64,000 nt of DNA from Apodemus sylvaticus. Lineage: Eukaryota; Chordata; Mammalia; Rodentia; Muridae. The notes under the pieces were generated by a model. That model saw nothing but the letters and a program-made list of their open reading frames with translations. It had not been told where the DNA came from and did no database searches. Below, piece after piece: positions 12,186 to 24,052 of the stretch. Position 1 is the stretch's first letter, and the number at the start of each line of letters is the position of its first letter. Made by a program: the position numbers and the translations under genes. Location: the NCBI RefSeq assembly GCF_947179515.1, contig NC_067476.1, positions 56,887,800 to 56,951,799 of the forward strand. The letters are read 5' to 3'.

Positions 12186-12769
12186 AGATGCGCTGCATTC
12201 TGTAACCTGGGCTGTGTGTCTCCGCCTCACCAGTGGTACCCACATCAAGTGGCCATCACACATAGTGACTTCCGGTCTCTTCTAGTGTCTGCCTTCCAGC
12301 AGTGACTCCAGGGAGAGCAGCACAGATTAACACTCTTTCAGTGTCATGGAAGCCGGAGTTCCTTCCTCTTCCGCCTGTTCTCCTGCAGATGTAGGAAGAA
12401 GCATCCGAAGTTATTTATGTCTAAAATACAAAAGATCTTCAAGGAGAAGGACCTCCCCCACCCTCTACTCATCCCCACCCCTCTGATGTGTTCAGTGGGG
12501 TCAGTAAGGAGACAGGCAGAGTTCAGATTCGCAAAAGGGATCTTGATTTCCTAAAGATAATTATAGTTATAAATATGTGTTCCTGATCCTTTGCTTTCTT
12601 ATATAAAGCATAAACTTAAGAGAAGAGCAAGCTTCTATACGTCCCTATTATTATGGACATGTACACTGGTGTATTTTACACCTTAAAGATGTTACAAACA
12701 ACAGAATTTATTCTGTCAGGCAGGAGTAGAGGAAAAGAATTATTAAACTATAAAAGTAATTTAGAGGAT

Positions 12770-12912
12770 AGCTGAGGAGATGGTCTAACAGTTAAGAGAG
12801 CTGGCTCCTCTTACAGAAGACAACTGCCTGTAATTTCAGGTCCAGGACATCATGCTAACTTATGTGAACTCCTGCACATAAGTGGCATGCACACACACAA
12901 TTAAAAATAAGA
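12770..12912 (+). repeat. B3/B2-type SINE
   Basis: Head 'gctgaggagatggtctaaca' and 'gttaagagagctggctcctc' fits the B2/B3 tRNA-like promoter. Ends in 'gcacacacacaattaaaaat'. Confidence 0.65.
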
Positions 12913-13114
12913 ACAAGCTCTTACTCCCCTCCTCTTGTCCCTCTCTGTCCTCTCCCCCCACCTCTCTCGCTTCCCCAGCGTGATCATGGCCAGCCTCCTC
13001 CTCCCCTCAATCTCTCTCATTCCCCCCTCTGTCTCTTCCTTTCTCTGTCTCTACTTCCTCCTCAACAACCCTCCCCGTGCCCTAAATAAGCTTTACTCTG
13101 AGCTAAAAGATTAG

Positions 13115-13140
13115 TGAATAAATAAATAAATAAATAAACC
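13115..13140. repeat. (AAAT)n short tract
   Basis: About six AAAT units. Confidence 0.85.
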
Positions 13141-13551
13141 CCCAAATCTTTAAAAAAAATAACTTAGAAAAAGGACAGACCTCTATTTGAACAATAAATG
13201 GATCCTACATACTTGGTTGATATGATTGACATATCCCTTTGAAGCATCTATCCTCTGTAGCTAGTGAAAAGATGAAACAGTACATAGATGAGCATATGAT
13301 GGCCACTTGGTGTAGATACCATGGGACTTTAGAGGTGTGGCAGAGATGGACAGCACAGGTTACAGAACAGGGCACATTTACCAAACACTTATTTTGTGTC
13401 GCACATTCTCTCAGCCAGCCTCCAGATGGTTAGAGTGGGTGAAGGAATTTGAGCACCATTGGAGGACTTTCGGCAGCAGGATGATGAAGGGGCTTAAGAA
13501 AGGGGGAGTATAGGGAGTTAGGTAAGTGTGGCTAGGCGGCGTGGGGGAAGG

Positions 13552-13669
13552 TGTCCAGGCGGGCCCTTGCATGGGCACCTCTGCCCCTGAGGGACCACAC
13601 ACACACAGACATGGTATAGAATAGAGTTTATTCAGAATAGGGGATGGGAGTTAGTGGTAGAGAGAGAGG

Positions 13670-13730
<61 letters not shown>

Positions 13731-14057
13731 GAGAGAGTGGAGGCCGGCCATGACCACGTGGAGGGGGGGAAGAGCCCCAGGGGCAGAGAGGTGAGAGAGC
13801 GGAGAGCAAAGAGAGAGAGGAGGAGCAAGTAGCCCCTCTTATAGTGGGCCAGATCTCTGGGGCGGGGCATACCTGGCTATTGCCAGGTAGGTGTGGGGTG
13901 GAGCTTAGACAAAACCCCAACAGTGGGTACAGACATTCTCATTTTCTGTAGACTCCCAGCATTCAGGTCTAATCAGCTCCCTACAGCTTGCTGGCTCACA
14001 CAAGCTGAGGTATAGGCCTAGTGACCCAACAGAGGCGCCTGCCTAGGAATCCCGACA
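13552..14057 (-). mobile_element. Solitary LTR-like element, antisense
   Basis: Read on the minus strand, the segment begins tgtcgggattcc and runs into Cys/Pro-free promoter-like DNA: a TATA-type word actataagagg (complement near 13837-13848), then a long CT tract, then a polyadenylation signal aataaa (complement near 13626-13632) followed by a GT-rich stretch. TG start, TATA, AATAAA and GT-rich tail in this order and spacing is the R-U5 logic of a retroviral-type LTR. I found no clear target-site duplication, so the ends are approximate, and I do not name a family. No internal retroviral genes are present. Confidence 0.5.
13660..13727. repeat. (AG)n microsatellite inside the LTR-like element
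   Basis: About 50 uninterrupted bases of AG after a G-rich lead. It produces Arg/Glu and Ser/Leu repeat ORFs on the two strands; these are not genes. Confidence 0.95.
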
Positions 14058-14431
14058 GCATTCACTATACCCCGTTGCTTCTGATGCTTCCCATTGAAAT
14101 CCTGCTATGGGACTAGTAGATGTAGAAAATCTTGGGGTCTCCTAGAATAAGTTAGTGTATCTCACCACTTCAAACCATTCTGTGAGAACACAGGCTTCCC
14201 AGGTACTGGTTGGTAAGAGGACTTTGAACAAGGCATTGCCTTGGCTTAGGATTTGTTTAAATTCTTTGATGTTTTTAGCTCTTGAGGCATTTTTAACTAA
14301 AATTTTTACTTTTTATATTTTGAAGGCATTACAAGATACAAAATTTATTCCCTCCGGCAGGAATAGACTTCTAGTCCATGGAAAAGGAAGAATTATTCAG
14401 CTATAAGAGAATTATTAAACTATAATTTAAA

Positions 14432-14530
14432 GGGTGGCTGGGGAGATGGCTCAGAGGGTAAGAGCACTGATATTGGTCAAGTACCGACATGATGTCTTTA
14501 GGACTCTTGTTTCTATTTCTGTTTTAAATA
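14432..14530 (+). repeat. B2/B3-type SINE head fragment
   Basis: 'ggctggggagatggctcaga' and 'gggtaagagcactga' is the tRNA-like head; the body is lost or diverged. Confidence 0.65.
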
Positions 14531-15640
14531 GACCTAGGAAGAGTGGAGACTCCTGAGTTGAAAATAAATACTGATTGGCATTTCTGGAAAAATGCACTCT
14601 TTGATTTTTAGGAAGTGATTTTAATTTTCTTACAATGTGCCTAATTCACTAAGGAAGAAGGAGGGATTTCAGCGTCATGGAAAACAGAACACAGAGGGTT
14701 CTGTCTCGTGTGGAGATGGGTTCTTTCCTTTCCTACATATTTTATTTGCAACCTTATCGTCCATCAGCATTTATAATTGAAATAGGTGGAGCTATTGTTT
14801 GCCAGGCTTTTATCCTTTGCCCCTTTGTCAGCCCGACGGCCTGTCTAATTGTTAGAAGTGCATCAGGATTCTGTTCCCTTTAGCTGGACACAGGAGTATT
14901 GCATCTGAGTAAATGCCGCTGGTAGTTCCGAGTGCAGCATTTCACTTAGGAAACAGACTTTAACTTTTGGCCTGTTCTGCCTTACCCCTCTCTCCTGTTC
15001 TCCAGTTCTTCTCCCCACCAAAAGGAAAGAAAACCACTCCAACAGAAATGAGAAGTGGTAGCTACAAAGAAATGAGTTTGTGTTTTCGCAGACTTTAATT
15101 AGTAAGGGGGGGGGGAAATTGTACTTGTTACTAAATGGTTCCATTTTATGTCAGATAGAGATTCTTCATCAGAGAGGGGGAGGGAGAACAGCAAGGGAGG
15201 CGGCTCTACCCTTTTAAATAGGATGTATCTAGAAAAATCTTTAAGCACAATTCACATGTCACTAAGAACAGATGTCGGGTGACTATATTTACACACATGT
15301 GGGAAGTTGCTCTCTCTTAATTTCCTAATTGTGTCTGTCATGTTTATGGAGAAGTTACTATATCCCAATGAGAGCTGAAAGCCAGAGGTCCTTGGGGGTC
15401 TGGGTCAGAACTGACTATGTGGTCTTTACACTGTTCACAAGTGGGGTTCTACTCCTGAGTTCAACCCCATATTAAGAAAGGATGCCAGATCCTCCATGTG
15501 CCCCTTGGGGACATGTGACAGTGACACATGTGCTTGTATCAGTCAGAAGCCATGATATCCTATAGAGCCTGAAGCTTTCCTCATCAGAAACATTCTTATA
15601 TTTAAGTAACAGATCAATTGTAGCATTAATAGTATTGTGG

Positions 15641-15786
15641 GTTTTTTGAGACAGATTCTCACTGTGTGGCTCTATCCTGCCTGGAACTTGGCTATGTAGA
15701 AGAGATTGGCCTAGAACTCGTAGAAGAGCTACCTGCCTCTGTCTCCCAAGTGCTGGGAGTAAAGGCCTGCACCACCATGTAGCTCA
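15641..15786 (-). repeat. B1 SINE, antisense
   Basis: 'ttttttgagacagattctca', 'ctacctgcctctgtctccca' and 'agtgctgggagtaaaggc' are the antisense landmarks of B1 (7SL-derived). Diverged. Confidence 0.85.
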
Positions 15787-16545
15787 GACCAGTCACAATT
15801 TCTGGCAGAATTATCTTCAAGCAGAAAACCACATCGTGAGCTGTTGCATATACTTGAAAGAACATATAATGTTGCCAGATAGACACACGGGTATTTCTGT
15901 AAGATCCATAGATCTTACATGGCTATGACTGTGGATGTAAGGAAATGGCTCTTTCCTGAGGTGGGGTTGGATTTGTGGGGTGCAGGCTTGGTGCTGAATT
16001 TAGGCTTTTCAGAGAGACAGGACCATCTATCTCTGTATTTTATTTCCTGATAAAAGAGAAAAATTCCACCCTACATACCCATATTTTCTTTTAGCATATA
16101 TTAGTCTTGGCCCCAAAGCAAGCAGCTTCTAGGATGTCAAGAAACGGGAGAAAGAGATGGTGGCTCCAGCCCTCTTTACCTGTGCCTGATAATGGCACCT
16201 CCTCCCTGAGACCGGCAGAGCCTGCTGGCTGCAGGGTTGGGTCTACCATGAGATGCAACCTCTATCCATTCTCACTCTGCCCTACCTTAGGGATAGACGG
16301 CAAAGTCTTTTCAGAATGTAAATACCCAGTGAGCTGGGAGTGGGGCTCATACAGTGACCCTGTCCTGATCTGCATGGTGTGTCCACCTTCTGAAGTCGGG
16401 GCTGCAGAGCTGCTTATGCGGAGAGATTTCCCCTCCCTGTGTAGAACTTTTCTCTGTTAAAAGGACACATGGTGGTTCTGGGTGCCAGGCAAAGCTCTAG
16501 CCTCAGGGATGGTAAGAATGTTGCTAGATCCATGATCACCTAGAC

Positions 16546-16738
16546 CAGTGATCCTCATGCTTCCTAAGGCTGCAATCCTTTAACACAGTTCCTCATGCTG
16601 TGGTGACCTCCAGCCATAAGATTATTTTGTTGCTACTTCGTAACTAAGTTTGCTACTGTTACAAGTCATAATGTAAATATCTGATATGAGACCCCAGTGA
16701 AAGGATGGTTTCAACTCCTAAGGGGTAGAGAACAGCTG
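16546..16738 (-). mobile_element. hAT (URR1-like) DNA transposon fossil, antisense
   Basis: Starts cagtgatcctcatgcttcct and ends gagaacagctg, recognisable hAT ends. The interior carries the reverse complement of the same body seen at 8191 ('gttgctacttcgtaactaag', 'tgctactgttacaagtcat'). Flanks acctagac and ctctagag share only the ctaga core, so the target duplication is poor. Confidence 0.65.
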
Positions 16739-17843
16739 CTCTAGAGTGTGTGGGCCCAAAGCAATTATCTGGTTGTGAGATTTTCAGGGCCAGGGTCAAG
16801 AGTCAAGTAGACTTGCCAAAAGGAGTGGAATGGTGGCCGCCGTGGCCAACTGAAGTCAGCACTGTTTACTTATTAAGTTTGATGTCACCAAGAGCTTTTA
16901 AACTAGCAGAAAATTTGGTTTGTCTTTTTTTTAGTTGAAAAAAAAAACATCTGATTTGTAAATACTGATGATTGTTTTTAAAAAAAAATTAATATATATG
17001 AACAAAGCATGTTATATATAACAGGAGGGTAAGAGTGAGACCCTAGAACCAAAGTCTTTTTTTTTTTAAATTATTATTCGTTTATTTTTGAGTTTTATTC
17101 TTGCTGGTGGGAAGATTGAATCTAGGGCCTTTCGCTATGCTAAGCATACGTCTGACCAGCGATCTAGGTAGGATCCAGCTCCATTCTTAGCCTCCTAGCT
17201 AGCTTCGCTCTTCCCATGGGCTCCCAGGGAATGTGTATCCTTGAAAGCCTGCACTAATCGGCTGTTGAGTGAGGCTTGGGTGCGCACTTGGAGATGCTCA
17301 GGGCTGTTGTGGTACGAAACAGGACCCCAGCACTGCCCCAGCTCTGTGCTAACAGCCCCACAGTCCTGCCGCAGGCTCGAGCTAACGCCCCTTATATTCT
17401 GCATCAGACCTCTGCAACCTTTCCGTTTGTGCCCAGAAAGCCAGCCTGGTCGGCACATTGACTGAACAGTTGTCACCAGATCTCTAATTTTAAAACTTTA
17501 AAGTGTCATTGTGTCCCAGGATCATCACAGGAGGGCGGGGGCAGGGGGGATGCATTTTAAACATTCTGAGTTCAGGAAATCAAAATTCCATCCTCCTGCC
17601 TAGCATGCAGTGTCCTGGCATGCCTCTCGTGGAGTCTGTGTGCCTCCGAGTCTACCTGGGAAACTCCTAGGAGCTTCACTTGAAAGTCCATGACTTGTTT
17701 TGATGCTCCAATTAGCTCCAGAATGTCACTCATCCTAATGGCGGGCTGAGCCTGGCATCAAAGGTGACTTTCCGCCTAAGAACCTTCTTAAGTGTGCATC
17801 ATTAAGCGCAGAAAATAAATGATTTGTTTTTCTTTTCTCTCAG

Positions 17844-17966
17844 GAAGCTGACAGCTGGGAAATTATAGAAGGGCTGAAAATAGGCCAAACCAATGTCCAG
17901 AAACCAGACAGGCACGAGGGATTTATGCTGAAGAAAAGAAAATGGCCTTTAAAGGGCTGGCACAAG
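17844..17966 (+). CDS. Osbpl6: Osbpl6 exon 2: start of PH domain
   Basis: 41 codons, phase 0 to 0, acceptor tctcag, donor gtaatg. Begins EADSWEIIEGLKIGQTNVQK; the second half, HEGFMLKKRKWPLKGWHK, is the first beta strand and basic loop of the PH domain. In PH domains this Lys/Arg-rich strand and loop contact phosphoinositide headgroups, so it likely helps target the protein to plasma membrane or Golgi-type membranes. Confidence 0.97.
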
Positions 17967-20116
17967 GTAATGTTGTAATCAGACGGAAGATGAGAGCATC
18001 AGCATAGAGATCTGACTTGCTATTAGGTGGGAAGCAACGGTCTCTGGGGTGTATGAGGAGTGAGAGATCTTGACTCTAAAACAAAACAAAAACAGACACA
18101 GACCCAGAATAGAGAGGAGCGAGGAGGGGACAAAGGAGAAGCCAAAACAAATTCTGTGGCTCTGAAGAGAAAGCCATTTTCCATTCTCAGTAGAAACGTT
18201 TTTGTTCTCACATCACTACTGCAAGAGCAACGTTGTGCATTCACCACTTCTGCTGACACAATCATCTCCGAATAGAAGGGTTTTCTAACCAAAGGCTTGG
18301 GTAATGGCCACCCACTGGCTCAAAGCAGACTCTGGCTATGAACTACAACTTCCTTAAAGAAATGGACAGATAGAAAATGCTACCCCACCTGTCTCCAGAG
18401 GAAGAAGCCAGTTAAAGGGGCTTTCACTAATACACTGTTCCTTTGTACCCCTCCCCAGCCCATACAAGTACCCCAATACCAGGGACTGCCCCTCATTCAC
18501 TAGTTTTTGGACTTGGATTTTGTCCAGCAAGCGATTCCTCCTGGGCCCGCCTGTTCCTTCCACAGCTTTTCTTCATCTTATCAATAGCTTTATTTAGCAC
18601 TTTCCTGTGACATCTTGGAAATTATTCCTGGCTAAACTTATTTAATAGAAACTTAAAATGGGGGAAAGCAGGCCCAAACCACATTTTCAAAAATGAATAG
18701 ACAGGTTCAGTTTGACTTTCCTACTTGGTTCAGTTGAAGCTCCTACTTCAGCAAAATGGTTGTGGACTGACATCCTTTCAGACTGCGCATATTTAGCATA
18801 CACAGCAAGAGAACAATCCCCAGCGCCTTTTCTCCTCTCCCTAACACCACCACATACTGATTAAACCTCTGTCCATATGAATGCCCAAGTCGTGGGTGAT
18901 TTGTTTTTTAAAGTAGAATGTTTTTTATTCTGGTAGGTCCCAAACAAAAGGATTACAGTGGCCCTTTGTAAGTTCTAGGCAGAATGGCTTTGGGAACTTG
19001 ATACCCTGCTGTCTCAGCCGCTGTATTTCCATGCATCCCATGAAAATGGTCCAGCAGAGTAAATTCCAGCAACAGAAGGACTTTCTCCATGTGCAGAGCT
19101 ACAAGTGGGGCCGTGGTGCGACTGACTCCTGAGAGCCGTTTGGCTTTTTTTGAGAGGTCTTCAGTCATTGTGGTTAAAAAACAGCAAATCCACTTAGACT
19201 GGACAAGGTGGCCCCAAGGCAGACAAGTTGCCTGTCTACCCTCCTTTTTAGTTTCTTATTTAAAAAAAAAATGTATTCTATTTATCTTTTGATAATTTCA
19301 TACATGTGTATGATGTATTCTAATCATATTCACCATTTCTCCCTCAGTGCCTCTTACCAGCTTCATGCCCCCTTTTGTTTTAATGTATGTGTATTTCACT
19401 GGGCTCACTTAGTATTGCCACATGCATAACCTGGAGAGATCATGGCAACTCTGGAAACACTTCTATACTGTTCGACAGGGAAGTGTTCACCCCAGAGCTA
19501 AACCCCTGAATTTCCATTGGATACCCATGGATGCTTTCTACAAATTCTCATAGCCATTACAGATGCCGTCACACCAGATCCTTTGCTAATAAAGTGCCCA
19601 CAAGGCTTAAGTGATCTTGGTAATATGCACATATTTTTGCCTTGGCAATATGCTTGTGTTCTATTATTAGGAAAGGAGATTAAGTATTGTTTCCAGGCTA
19701 CGTTAAGAATAAGGGGCCCATCCGTAGTGGTAGTTGGTGGCTACCAGGGAAGGCAGATTCGTTCTTTTTCCTTGGGAATGTGGCTACTAGCAAGTTGCTC
19801 ACTTTTTTCTCACTTTTATAATGTCCTAATGTGGTTTGGTCATGAAGTGTAAGCTGCAAGTCCTTACTTAGATCGCCACCTTAAGAAGGCAAACCATAGA
19901 GAAAAGATTTCATCCCCCGGCGTGTGTAAAAGCACCCTACTAGAACTCTGACCCACTTCCCTCACTTCCTGTGACTGACTGTGGCCAGATGCCCTGAATC
20001 AGTGTATCAGAACCATCAATGCTGATGATACATTGTGAGTGACGTGCTGCCCGCATTTGTGAATGCCTTGTGTAATTCGGAGAGCAAACAGTAACTGGGG
20101 TGTTTGGTTCTTGCAG
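17967..20116 (+). other. Intron within PH-domain coding region
   Basis: 2150 bp. Apart from a minus-strand transcript-like remnant near 18905-19230 I see no repeat or exon I can name. Confidence 0.85.
18905..19230 (-). pseudogene. Possible minus-strand processed-pseudogene remnant, unidentified
   Basis: On the minus strand a 71-codon ORF (19168-18953) with basic N terminus (MTEDLSKKAKRLSG) is followed 23-28 bases past its stop by AATAAA (complement of 18924-18929) and then by an A-rich run (complement of about 18903-18911). A short ORF, polyadenylation signal and A-rich end in this order resemble a retroposed cDNA end. I do not recognise the parent gene, and a second frame is also open over the last 47 codons. 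It may be chance. Confidence 0.25.
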
Positions 20117-20170
20117 CGCTTTTTTGTCCTGGATAATGGAATGTTAAAGTATTCAAAGGCACCACTTGAT
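20117..20170 (+). CDS. Osbpl6: Osbpl6 exon 3: PH domain strands
   Basis: 18 codons, phase 0 to 0, acceptor cttgcag, donor gtaagt. Reads RFFVLDNGMLKYSKAPLD, the PH 'KRFFVLDNGMLKYSK' core (beta 2-3). Small exon with a strong donor. Confidence 0.97.
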
Positions 20171-21213
20171 GTAAGTAGCTCGCAGGATGCGTTTCACAGA
20201 TTGATGTAGAATTCTGCTTGAAGTGAGTAAACACCGTAGCTGTGTAAACTCTGTGCCATGGCTACCGGCTTTCTGCATGTCTGTGCCTGTAATGTTTAAC
20301 AGGCTACCGACTACATGTTCTAAAGAAGGTATGCTTCCTGCTTATACTCAAGATAGTGTAAAATCACAAAGTAGTGCATGAATATTTAACTATTTTTTTT
20401 TAAAGCAGAAGCTTCAACCTAAAAGTAACACGTTAATAAAATCACCCTTTCTCTCCTTGAGAGAAAATCCTGTGCGTTTTTTTTTTTCACCTTGAAATAA
20501 ATTCCATGATCAATGCCTTTTAAGATTTAAAGCCCTCCTTGTTCCTGACAAAATAAAAACCTGTCTTTTGTACTTTGTGTTTCATTTACTTTTTTATCTT
20601 GAAAACCCCAACTCATTAACCCCAAACTGTTCTTGCTTAATATCTAAGTAGTAGTTTGCGTGCAAATCTCAAAGTTTCTTCCTTCCTACTGTGTGATGTA
20701 AGGAGATGACCAAGGGCTTGGATTCGGTTTTGTCTGCCCCTCTGCCTTGGAAGTAGCTATGTCCTTGCTCAGCCAAGGACAGCCAGAACAAGGGGCGGGC
20801 TGATCCCTGGTCTCTGGTCTCAGCTGCCCAAGTGCACCCCAGCAGCTGTTATCCAGCTGATCTGTGGGTGTTCTGGGTCACAGTTCAAAAGTTGACTTCA
20901 GTTATTTTGGGGAATCCTTGGCATTGCCTTATGGAGAAGATAGAAGCTAAGCTCTCTGGAATTAGGAAGATGTGACATTACTAGTTGTGCCCAAACAAGA
21001 GTAAGATGTGCTTTGTTGCATGCTGAAATTGATGTGCAGTTGCAGCAGATCCAACTGTCCTTAGCGCTTAACTGCTTTCTCTTAATTAAAAAGAATGTAG
21101 TCACCCACTTTGTATAGGTGAGTTACAATTTACCTTGAGCTCATCTTAGCTTAGAGCAGAAACACACCCGCCCACACACCCTTCCATCGTGTTCACTGCT
21201 CTGTTGATTTCAG
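20171..21213 (+). other. Intron within PH-domain coding region
   Basis: 1043 bp, AT-rich on the left. No exon, repeat family or regulatory element that I can support. Confidence 0.85.
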
Positions 21214-21327
21214 ATCCAAAAAGGGAAGGTCCATGGGAGCATAGATGTCGGACTGTCTGTCATGTCGATCAAAAAGAAAGCTCGGAGAATAGACCTTGAC
21301 ACGGAGGAGCACATCTATCACCTGAAG
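21214..21327 (+). CDS. Osbpl6: Osbpl6 exon 4: PH domain middle
   Basis: 38 codons, phase 0 to 0. Begins IQKGKVHGSIDVGLSVMSIK and ends IDLDTEEHIYHLK. The acceptor is gatttcag. The donor gtgaaa is weak (no consensus G at +5), and the 108-bp intron after it has no stop in frame; see findings. Confidence 0.96.
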
Positions 21328-21435
21328 GTGAAATTGCTTTCAGCATCTGGCATTAGCAGGGCATGCGATTTGCCCGCCCCCGTGGCAGCCAGGAGACTGT
21401 TTCCACAGCTGTCTTCCCTTGCTCCCCTGTTCCAG
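21328..21435 (+). other. 108-bp frame-preserving intron
   Basis: GT-AG intron of exactly 36 codons with no in-frame stop, flanked by the same word gtgaaat at the intron start and at the next exon start. The known ORP6/ORP3 proteins read HLK-VKSQDWFD across it, which shows it is normally removed. If kept it would add 36 residues (Ala/Leu/Pro-rich with two Cys... one Cys visible in SRACDLPAPV) inside the PH domain. Confidence 0.85.
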
Positions 21436-21606
21436 GTGAAATCCCAGGACTGGTTTGATGCGTGGGTCTCCAAACTGCGCCATCACAGGTTGTACCGTCA
21501 GAATGAAATTGTGAGATCCCCGAGAGATGCCAGTTTCCACATATTTCCTGCAACTTCCACAGCCGAGTCCTCCCCAGCAGCTAACGTCTCTGTGGTGGAT
21601 GGAAAG
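21436..21606 (+). CDS. Osbpl6: Osbpl6 exon 5: PH domain C-terminal helix and Ser-rich tail
   Basis: 57 codons, phase 0 to 0, acceptor gttccag, donor gtaggt. Begins VKSQDWFDAWVSKLRHHRLY; the WFDAWVSKLRHHR segment is the C-terminal amphipathic helix with the conserved Trp of PH domains. The rest (RQNEIVRSPRDASFHIFP, then a Ser/Ala-rich stretch ending VVDGK) starts the flexible linker. Confidence 0.97.
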
Positions 21607-23919
21607 GTAGGTATGACTTTGCTTGCGCTGGAAGAAGTCAGTCCGGAAATTGCTTGGAAAGTTAACCATGCACATCCCTCTGTCTCCTTTGAAAACACCA
21701 GAAAGAGAAGTTTGCTTTTGTGATCTTATACCCAGAAAACAAATGATATTGTCACGAGTATTAAACACAGAGGTGAGGCAGATGCGTGAATCACCAAGAG
21801 AGTTTCTCTATGATAAATGGACAGCATCATTTTTGTGTGGCTTTTTAGGAGTATTGGGAGGTAGAGCAAACATTTGCTTAATCAGCATCTGGGAATTCTT
21901 GGGTAGTAATAAAGTGACCCCCAAAGTTCTGAAAATGAAACTTACTTTGTTTTGAGCTATAATGTATACGTGACCCAGAGCTAATGTATATATTCATGAC
22001 TTGCTTCCCACTGGAGTGAATGCAGATCAGCTGGAGGGGGGACAGTGGTGTCAGTGGTGTTCCAGTAAGCAAGTACATTAGGTATATGACAGTCATTCAT
22101 CTCTAATCTGTCACATAGCCAAGTTCGAACACTGTGTTCGCATGTATATAAGTGACATAGCCATCGCAGAATCTGACCGCACAGCTGCTTCCAAAATCAG
22201 CTCCTCCTTTCATTAAAACCAAGACAGAGGAGCTGCAGGTCCTTGGGATGTAATAAGATCCATAGTCTGTGTTGCAGAAAAGCTGGAGGTATTTCTTATC
22301 TGAAAGTCAAGGTTAGGGGAACAGGCAGGGAAGCAGCTGTTTCCACGTGGGATTCAGTAATTGGGTTGCATTGCACAGAGCTGTTGTAGCTTTATCCTTC
22401 GTACCCCAAGCTGAGCTTGGAGACAGCTGATTGGGCTCAAAACATGGCAGTGGAGAGATTCTGCTTCCTCTGTACTTCCTCTGGAGTCTACACAATACTG
22501 GGAGTACATAGTTTCCTCTCTACATAGTACTGGGAAACTCGACAGGGAAAGAGCAGACCTAGCAGGTCAAACTTACTGCAATGCTACCATACTGAGTTTT
22601 TGTTATTTGTTGGAAAGTAGTGTATAAGGTAAACCCCATTAATTATATTTCATTGTGAGACTTCATTGTGGCCTCATTTCTGCTAAAGACTCTTTAATTA
22701 CCTTTCTCCCAGGAATTGGGTTGCCCTAAATACCAACCAGTCCTGAGATGAAAGAGAAGGAGCCAGGAGGCCAGAGAGATTGGGGATTTGGGAACTTAGA
22801 GGCCCCCAAGGAAGTCGCCATATTTCTCTGGGCCTCCTGAGTTTTCGTCAGAGGCCAGAATGAATCCCTGTGTTGGTCCAAATTAAATGAGAACTGTATC
22901 TCAAATAGATCTTTCAAAAGAAAACATAAATTTTTAATTCTTTGTTTTTTCCAGCTTCTGCCTATATCTTTGGCACAAAGCATTGATAAAAGATGCATTA
23001 TTTCTGTCCCTCGCCTTACTTATTAAATAACTTGGGTGATATCTGAGATTGGTGGACTGAAACCAAATCCCTCCCCACTGTTTTCTCTGGAATAAGAAAA
23101 CTCTCCAGCTCTAGTTTCCACAAAAGGTCCATTTCTCCAGTTGCAAGTGGCATAGCTCAGAGCTCAGACTTGTGGGGTGATTTCCATTACATTTATCAAA
23201 GTGCAGGAGAGATCCTTTTGTCCTGCTTCTTACTTCCCACATATCAAAGTATCAGACTCCTGACTATTAATTGGTTTATGGTCCTGTGTGGGTAATAAAT
23301 AAGTCTGGGTTTGCTAACTGTGCATTATTTATTTCTTAATAATTTAGAAGTGACAGTCAGTTGTAATTGAGTATTAGAGTCAAACACAAAGTTTTAAAGT
23401 CGTTCTGGGCTCCCAGGGAAGGAAGTTTCTGTTTATTGTGCTGTTTGCTATACACATCAGCATCTTCATATTTTGCTCTACTTTATTTCACATAAAAAAA
23501 ATCCTCTTCATGGAAAATCTTTTGGCTATAGATAACTTGACAGGAAGGCCTTTTATATAATCTTCAGAATGTTTCCGAACATTCTGGTGGTTGGTAGTGA
23601 ACTTAGGAGCCACACAACAGTAACAAGATTTTGAGCTGATCATTAGGGCACAGAGAGCTCCTGCGGAGGAGAGGTCCTTAGCCATGAGCTAAGGGGGCTG
23701 TAGTGAGGACACTGGGTCAAGTGCAACTCTTGAGTAATTTCAGGACTGGGTTGAGCTCTTGGGTCCTCATGAGTCTGGGTTGTTATTGTTGTTGTTGTTG
23801 TTGTTAACGACCCTGTCTTCTTCATTGGATGAAGGAAGCAGTATTAATGGGGTATGGAGACTGTACATGAATTCAGCCTCTGCTTGTGTAAGTCATATGC
23901 TTCCTCTCCTTGCTTGTAG
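21607..23919 (+). other. Intron after PH domain
   Basis: 2313 bp. Contains a (GTT)n tract at 23780-23806. No other supportable feature; the ORFs here are short and lack splice or family support. Confidence 0.85.
23780..23806. repeat. (GTT)n microsatellite
   Basis: About eight GTT units 114 bases upstream of the next exon. Confidence 0.9.
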
Positions 23920-24052
23920 ATGCAGCCCAACAGCTTTCCATGGCAGTCCCCTTTACCATGCAGTAACAGCCTCCCTGCGACCTGCACAACTGGGCAGAGT
24001 AAAGTGGCAGCCTGGCTGCAGGACTCAGAAGAAATGGACAGGTGTGCAGAAG
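23920..24052 (+). CDS. Osbpl6: Osbpl6 exon 6: linker segment MQPNSF...RCAE
   Basis: 133 nt, phase 0 to 1. Begins MQPNSFPWQSPLPCSNSLPA and ends WLQDSEEMDRCAE plus the first base of Asp. The acceptor is cttgtag, the donor gttagt. This Ser/Pro/Cys segment is characteristic of ORP6. The last 10 bases of the exon and the donor are copied twice more downstream in a 64-bp tandem repeat. Confidence 0.96.

Larger units (their letters stand above)
11649..17843 (+). other. Intron between N-terminal exon and PH domain
   Basis: 6195 bp. Holds a MIR, two B2/B3-type SINEs, a pyrimidine-rich block (about 12910-13080), an antisense LTR-like element with a long AG tract, an antisense B1 and a hAT fossil. Outside those I see nothing supportable, including 14500-15640 and 16750-17840 apart from a weak ID-like trace near 17085-17160. 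Confidence 0.85.

Noticed and set aside
13628..13920. Ser/Leu- and Arg/Glu-repeat ORFs
   Set aside because: Translations of the AG microsatellite and LTR-like DNA.
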